This document shows positions 13,403 to 16,716 of a DNA stretch of 16,716 bases, piece after piece. Both the position numbers and the translations under genes were made by a program. The notes under the pieces were generated by a model. That model searched no databases, was not told the origin of the DNA, and worked only from the letters and a program-made list of their open reading frames with translations. This DNA is from Pseudomonadota bacterium. Its GTDB lineage: Bacteria; Pseudomonadota; Alphaproteobacteria; UBA828; JAPUJA01. Position 1 is the first letter of the stretch. Each line of letters starts with the position of its first letter. The DNA lies in the NCBI GenBank assembly GCA_027296525.1, contig JAPUJA010000238.1:1-16716 (forward strand). Direction: 5' to 3'.

Positions 13403-14362
13403 TCAACCGCGGAGCGGGATCGCGTCTTCGGCGAGTTGCGAGATGCGCGCTTCCTTGTAAGGCAGCTTGTCGACCCGGGGCTTGTACTTTCCTTGATCGA
13501 CCAGCTTTCTCACATGTTTGGCGCAGTCTTCCATGGTGCAGAACCAGACCTTCCCGATCTTCTGCATCTCCTCGATCATCTGGGCGATATATTCCATCCG
13601 CGCCGGACGGCCGGATACGAACGGGTGCCAGCAAGCCTCCCAATAGCCCTTCGCCTTCCACATGACGTCAAACTCCGACATGTACACCTCCGTCGCCTCG
13701 CGGGGCGACTTGATCGGCATGAGGTAGTCGAGATCGGCGTTGTGGACATAGTGCGGCCAGTCGTCCATCGGCCAGTTGATCGGCAACTCCACCAATTCAC
13801 GGCCTGAGCGCGCGCGTATGATGTAGGGCACGTCGTCCGCCAGGAGAGAGGAGTCGTATTGGATTCCCAACTCGGTCAATATTTCGCTCGAATGCTTCGA
13901 GTACGCCGCCCAGGGCTGGCGGATGCCGCGGGGCTTTTGGCCCGTGAAGCGCTCGATCACCTCGAAGGTTCGCTGCGTCCAGTAATACTCGCGATCGCGC
14001 GTCGATAGGTTCGCCAACTCATGCATGTAGCCGTGATGGGCCACCTCATGCCCGCCCTTGAGCATGCGCTCGACCGCCTTGGGATGCTCCTCGACGCACC
14101 AGCCCGGCACGAAGAAGGTGACCGGCACGCCGTAAGCCTCGAACATGTCGCAAATACGCGGGACCGCGACCTCGGGCCCGTAGCGCAGATAGGACATGGT
14201 CGAGACGCGGGTCGCGGCGTCGTCGGGATGCGCGATATGCAGGATGCTGTCGGCATCCATATCAAAGGTGTAGTTCACCGCGACGTTCGCCCCGCCCGGC
14301 CACGGGATCGGGTTCTTAATCATCTTCCACTTCGACCTTGCCGTCTTTTTAGGCTTTGCCAT
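13403..14362 (-). CDS. Polysaccharide-deacetylase-family hydrolase, PuuE / cyclic-imidase-like
   Basis: This 319-residue protein has the NodB-type (carbohydrate esterase 4) fold. It shows the sequence style of the PuuE allantoinase and cyclic imide hydrolase branch rather than of cell-wall deacetylases. Motif 1 is TFDMDAD (32-38), with the catalytic/metal aspartates. Motif 2 is GHEVAHHGYMHE (104-115), with metal-binding histidines. Motif 3 is RQPWAAYS (148-155), and a late HPFVSGRPAR (246-255) gives the C-terminal catalytic His. There is no signal peptide or membrane anchor, so it should work in the cytoplasm, which argues against peptidoglycan or chitin as substrate. The start has an excellent GAGGGAGGT ribosome site six bases upstream. 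It sits between the flavin reductase and triple-RidA genes, with gaps of 53-54 bp on either side. Hydrolysis of a ring amide or linear amide produced by the monooxygenase is inferred from family and context. Confidence 0.88.
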   Translation of the reverse strand: MAKPKKTARSKWKMIKNPIPWPGGANVAVNYTFDMDADSILHIAHPDDAATRVSTMSYLRYGPEVAVPRICDMFEAYGVPVTFFVPGWCVEEHPKAVERMLKGGHEVAHHGYMHELANLSTRDREYYWTQRTFEVIERFTGQKPRGIRQPWAAYSKHSSEILTELGIQYDSSLLADDVPYIIRARSGRELVELPINWPMDDWPHYVHNADLDYLMPIKSPREATEVYMSEFDVMWKAKGYWEACWHPFVSGRPARMEYIAQMIEEMQKIGKVWFCTMEDCAKHVRKLVDQGKYKPRVDKLPYKEARISQLAEDAIPLRG

Positions 14363-14416
14363 CTTTCGACCTCCCTCTGAACGAATTATCCTTTTTTCAC
14401 GAGCCTGCCGCCCGCC

Positions 14417-15025
14417 TCAACCGCCTCCAGCGCTCTCCAACGGAGCGCCAAGGTGACGGTATCGGCCGTCGTAATAGAGCAGCGGCGTGACCGCATCCGC
14501 ACCGTCGGCCGACCGAACATCCCGGACATCGCCCAGAATGAGGGCGTGATCGCCGCCCTGGAATGTCTCGGCAACCTGGCAATCGACATGATGGTGCGCA
14601 TCACGCACCATGGGCGAGGTTTCCGCGCTCACTGGATTGACGCCCGGATCATCGCCTCCGGCGCCGCCCCGGAGCCGGTCGTCCGTGTAATCCTCAAGAA
14701 ATTTGGGCTGTCCGGGGGCGGCGCCGAAGTGCGCGATGTCGACCTGGAAGTCCGAGAGCAGGCTGATGCCGAAGTAACCGACCTCCTCGATCGCCTCGAC
14801 GCTCGCCGTGTGGCGCGAGAGGCAGACGATCACGCGGGGCGGATCGAACGAAACCAAATTAAAGGTGTTGATGGTGAGGCCCCAGGGCCGGCCGTCGAGC
14901 CAGTTGGTCACGAGCGCGACGCCATTGGGGAACTGGCGCATCATTCGGCGGATCCGATCCTTTCTCGCGGCGTCAACGCCCATCGCCGTTCCCACCGTTT
15001 TCGCCGTTCCCGTTGCTTTCGCCAT
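14417..15025 (-). CDS. HpaC-like flavin reductase
   Basis: This 202-residue protein belongs to the FMN/FAD reductase domain family (flavin_reduct) that supplies reduced flavin to two-component monooxygenases. Visible motifs are RQFPNGVALVTN (30-41), with the family's start of the split-barrel, and GLTINTFNLVSFDPPRVIVC (49-68). SVEAIEEVGYFGISLLSDFQ (75-94) and GGDHALILGDV (157-167), with the GDH motif, follow. It is the natural partner of the HpaB-family enzyme two genes downstream. The chosen ATG at 15025 has a GGAGGAG site ten bases upstream, but makes the gene overlap the regulator by 53 bp. An ATG at 14983, just before DAARKDRIRRMM, is a plausible alternative that overlaps by only 11 bp. 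The residues between the two starts (AKATGTAKTVGTA) are low-complexity and come from a small tandem repeat shared with the regulator's tail. Confidence 0.9.
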   Translation of the reverse strand: MAKATGTAKTVGTAMGVDAARKDRIRRMMRQFPNGVALVTNWLDGRPWGLTINTFNLVSFDPPRVIVCLSRHTASVEAIEEVGYFGISLLSDFQVDIAHFGAAPGQPKFLEDYTDDRLRGGAGGDDPGVNPVSAETSPMVRDAHHHVDCQVAETFQGGDHALILGDVRDVRSADGADAVTPLLYYDGRYRHLGAPLESAGGG

Positions 15026-15584
15026 CCGGGTCCGACTCCTCCCATTTCAGAAGGCTCTTGTAGAGACCGAGGCCGATCATCGGCTCGACCGATGCGATCT
15101 CGGGCGAGCTGTAGCAATGCTCGTCGAGAAAGTGTTTGAGCTCATCCGGGTCTTCGCACACGACCTCGACGAGGAGATCAAATCGGGCCGCCACCCGCAT
15201 CACGTAAACCGTCTCGGAACGGTCGCGGAAATAGGCGGCGATCCGTTCGGGCGCGACTCCCGGCGCGAGCTTGATGCCCATCATCGCCCAGGAGGAATAG
15301 CCGAGCGCGACGGGATTCACCACGGCGATGAAGCGCAACAGCTTGTCGTTCCGCATCTGCCTGACCCGGGCCCGCACCGTTCCCTCCGAGACCCCGAGCT
15401 TGCGCGCGATGGTGGCGAAGGGGCGCCGGCCATCCTCTTGCAGCATCACGATGATGTCTCGATTGAGCCCGTCGATTGCGGCGGCTGGGTCGGGCTTGGC
15501 GATCCCCTTCGCGCCGCCCGGAGGCGCGACGCTCGGCAAATCGGCCGCGCGCGAGATGCCGCCGACCCGGCTCGTCGCCCACAT
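14973..15584 (-). CDS. Lrp/AsnC-family transcriptional regulator
   Basis: This protein has the two-domain Lrp/AsnC build: an N-terminal helix-turn-helix (about 38-87 from the chosen start; LNRDIIVMLQEDGRRPFATI then ARKLGVSEGTVRARVRQM) and a ligand-sensing RAM domain (about 100-180; VNPVALGYSSWAMMGIKL, VYVMRVAARFDLLVEVVCE, VEPMIGLGLYKSLLKW). Family members bind DNA as dimers or octamers and respond to amino acids or other small metabolites. ATG 15584 gives 203 residues, longer than a typical ~150-160. An N-terminal linker of about 37 residues precedes the HTH, and an Asn/Gly-rich tail (ESNGNGENGGNGDGR) follows the RAM domain. A TTG at 15617 preceded by a GGGAGAGAG stretch is an alternative start; the longest frame (TTG 15734) is unlikely. 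As first gene of the five-gene minus-strand operon, and divergent from soxB, it probably controls the operon and itself and perhaps soxB. Confidence 0.9.
   Translation of the reverse strand: MWATSRVGGISRAADLPSVAPPGGAKGIAKPDPAAAIDGLNRDIIVMLQEDGRRPFATIARKLGVSEGTVRARVRQMRNDKLLRFIAVVNPVALGYSSWAMMGIKLAPGVAPERIAAYFRDRSETVYVMRVAARFDLLVEVVCEDPDELKHFLDEHCYSSPEIASVEPMIGLGLYKSLLKWEESDPDGESNGNGENGGNGDGR
14984..15023. repeat. Imperfect 18-bp tandem repeat in the regulator/reductase overlap
   Basis: CGCCGTTCCC recurs at 14984-14993 and 15002-15011, within an 18-bp imperfect unit (14 of 18 bases match), and the start of a third unit follows at 15020. It encodes the Asn/Gly-rich tail of the Lrp-family protein in one frame and the low-complexity N-terminus of the flavin reductase in another. 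Slippage here may have created the gene overlap. Confidence 0.6.
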
Positions 15585-15904
15585 CGCGCCGCCGCTCTTC
15601 GTGCGGCTTCTCGTCAAAGGCTCTCTCCCTCTCGCGCGTTTTTCTTGATTCTTCGCGCCAAAAATAGCGTATCCGCAGGAAATCCGCGTGATCGCTACGA
15701 AATGGATCGTATTGGAGGTTCTTTTGCCACGCAATCGAAAATTTTAACGGGCGGCCCGCTGGAGATCGCGTCGACTCTCATGGCGTCATGCGAAATTTTG
15801 ATCCCTATTGCCAACGCCACCGTTTCGACGCAACGTGCCGGCGATCTCGAATAGCCACGGATAAAGGCGCGGCTCCGGGCCGGCGGAGCGTCGCACGCGA
15901 ACGG
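15585..15904. promoter_or_regulatory. Divergent control region between the Lrp-type regulator and soxB
   Basis: This 320-bp region holds no supported gene and separates two divergent transcription units. It is clearly more AT-rich than its surroundings. Two related AT elements, CGAAAATTTT (15736-15745, with the palindrome AAAATTTT) and CGAAATTTTG (15791-15800), lie 55 bp apart, about five helical turns. A third A-rich patch, GCCAAAAATAGCG, lies near 15656-15668. Lrp-family proteins commonly bind several phased AT-rich sites in such regions, so these are reasonable operator candidates. No exact consensus match is claimed. Confidence 0.5.
15706..15734 (-). promoter_or_regulatory. Weak candidate promoter for the Lrp-type regulator operon
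   Basis: On the minus strand TTGCGT (15729-15734) and TACGAT (15706-15711) are separated by exactly 17 bases, directly beside the AAAATTTT element at 15738-15745. Each box is only a partial consensus match. A binding site abutting the -35 box would suit autorepression, a common Lrp/AsnC behaviour. The leader to the chosen start would be a little over 100 bases. Confidence 0.25.
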
Positions 15905-16716
15905 ATGACCGCCAAATACTCGATCTTCTCTCTGATCCGGAACGCGCTCAGCTATCACGAGAATTGGCCGCGCGCCTGGCGCAGCCCCGAGCCGAAGTCG
16001 GCCTACGACGTGATCATCGTGGGCGGGGGCGGCCATGGGCTCGCGAGTGCCTACTATCTCGCCAAGGAGCACGGGCTAACGAACGTCGCGGTCCTCGAGA
16101 AGGGCTGGCTCGGCGGCGGCAACACGGGCCGGAACACGACCATCATCCGCTCGAACTACCTTTGGGACGAGAGCGCCGCGCTCTACGAACATTCGTTGAA
16201 GCTGTGGGAAGACCTGTCGAGCGAGCTCAACTTCAACGTGATGCTGAGCCAAAGAGGCGTTCTCAACCTCGCGCACAATCTGCACGACGTTCGGGAAGCG
16301 ATCCGCCGGGTAAACGCCAACCGCCTGAACGGGATCGACGCCGAGTGGCTCGATCACCATCACGTCAAGACGTTCTGCCCGATCATCAATGTCTCGCGCG
16401 AGGCGCGTTACCCGGTGATGGGCGCGACGCTTCAGCGCCGCGGCGGCGTCGCGCGCCACGACGCCGTCGCCTGGGGCTTCGCGCGCGGCGCGGACGCCAG
16501 GGGCGTCGACATCATCCAGAACTGCGAGGTCACGGCACTGCGCCGCGGGCGCGAGGGCGTCACCGGGGTCGAGACAACGCGTGGCGCCATCCGCGCGGGC
16601 AAGGTGGCGATCGCGGTGGCCGGACACTCCAGCGTGCTGGCGGCGATGGCCGGTTTGCGCCTGCCGATCGAGACGTACTCGCTACAGGCGCTGGTGTCGG
16701 AGCCCATGAAACCGGT
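15905..16716 (+). CDS. soxB: Sarcosine oxidase beta subunit SoxB, N-terminal 270 residues (3' end outside window)
   Basis: The frame is open to the window edge, so the gene is cut, not broken. SoxB is the catalytic beta subunit of heterotetrameric sarcosine oxidase, which demethylates sarcosine to glycine with transfer of the one-carbon unit to tetrahydrofolate or formaldehyde. The N-terminus KYSIFSLIRNALSYHENW is characteristic of proteobacterial SoxB and fixes the ATG start, despite a poor ribosome site. The FAD-binding glycine motif is VIIVGGGGHGLASAYYLA (36-53). The strongly conserved GGNTGRNTTIIRSNYLWDES follows at 71-90, with LSQRGVLNLAH (114-124). RHDAVAWGFARGAD (184-197) contains the His (H185) that corresponds to the covalent FMN site of this family. 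It diverges from the Lrp-type regulator gene. soxD, soxA and soxG would be expected downstream, outside the window. Confidence 0.96.
   Translation, partial: MTAKYSIFSLIRNALSYHENWPRAWRSPEPKSAYDVIIVGGGGHGLASAYYLAKEHGLTNVAVLEKGWLGGGNTGRNTTIIRSNYLWDESAALYEHSLKLWEDLSSELNFNVMLSQRGVLNLAHNLHDVREAIRRVNANRLNGIDAEWLDHHHVKTFCPIINVSREARYPVMGATLQRRGGVARHDAVAWGFARGADARGVDIIQNCEVTALRRGREGVTGVETTRGAIRAGKVAIAVAGHSSVLAAMAGLRLPIETYSLQALVSEPMKP

Noticed and set aside
12081..13460. 459-codon open frame on the plus strand with repeating text (e.g. RDVARI, ADEDxxA, ERDRDAPIP)
   Set aside because: The repeats are the antisense reflection of the three RidA domains, not an independent repeat protein.
14808..15854. 348-codon open frame on the plus strand across the regulator gene and its promoter region
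   Set aside because: It is antisense to the Lrp/AsnC gene and continues into the AT-rich control region with no domain and no codon-usage support.
16076..16627. 183-codon open frame on the minus strand
   Set aside because: It is antisense to soxB, whose motifs are clear in the plus-strand frame that runs off the window.

Overview
The window is high-GC, gene-dense DNA that looks alphaproteobacterial, probably from a Rhodospirillales- or Hyphomicrobiales-like soil or aquatic heterotroph. This rests on the character of GlcDEF, the SoxB N-terminus, the Lrp/AsnC regulator and the periplasmic TPR protein; no rRNA marker is present. Thirteen genes lie inside the window and two more (an MFS permease and soxB) are cut by its ends. 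I see no tRNA, rRNA, insertion sequence or CRISPR array.

Layout. (1) Positions 1-3216, plus strand: the C-terminal part of an MFS permease, a glycerate 2-kinase (GckA/TtuD type) and pyruvate kinase, tightly spaced and probably one operon. (2) Positions 3237-8787, minus strand: glcD-glcE-glcF (glycolate oxidase), a secreted TPR protein and a DUF1445 / D-glutamate cyclase-family protein. A candidate promoter lies upstream of glcD. (3) Positions 8788-10553: a lone SAM-dependent methyltransferase flanked by two gaps of more than 300 bp. Each gap holds a short tandem direct repeat, and the second also holds hairpins. (4) Positions 10554-15584, minus strand, transcribed from right to left: an Lrp/AsnC regulator, an HpaC-like flavin reductase, a PuuE/cyclic-imidase-like polysaccharide-deacetylase-family hydrolase, a single-chain protein with three RidA domains, and an HpaB-family flavin-dependent monooxygenase. 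(5) Positions 15905-16716, plus strand and divergent from the regulator: the start of soxB (sarcosine oxidase beta subunit), running off the end.

How the genes fit together. Blocks 1 and 2 form a C2/C3-acid theme. GlcDEF makes glyoxylate from glycolate. Glycerate, a usual downstream product of glyoxylate, is phosphorylated by GckA to 2-phosphoglycerate. Pyruvate kinase then finishes the route through PEP to pyruvate. Sarcosine oxidase feeds glycine and one-carbon units into the same metabolism.

The most interesting part is block 4. A two-component flavin monooxygenase, a hydrolase of the type that opens cyclic amides, and a Rid protein of the superfamily that hydrolyses imines/enamines sit together under an Lrp-type regulator. 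By analogy with the Rut pyrimidine pathway (monooxygenase + flavin reductase + Rid protein + amidohydrolase), this may be an undescribed route that oxygenates, opens and deaminates a nitrogen heterocycle or cyclic amide. The Rid protein is itself unusual: three RidA domains in one chain, apparently a covalent version of the normal homotrimer, with canonical active-site residues lost or spread unevenly between the domains. Function and substrate are inferred, not shown.
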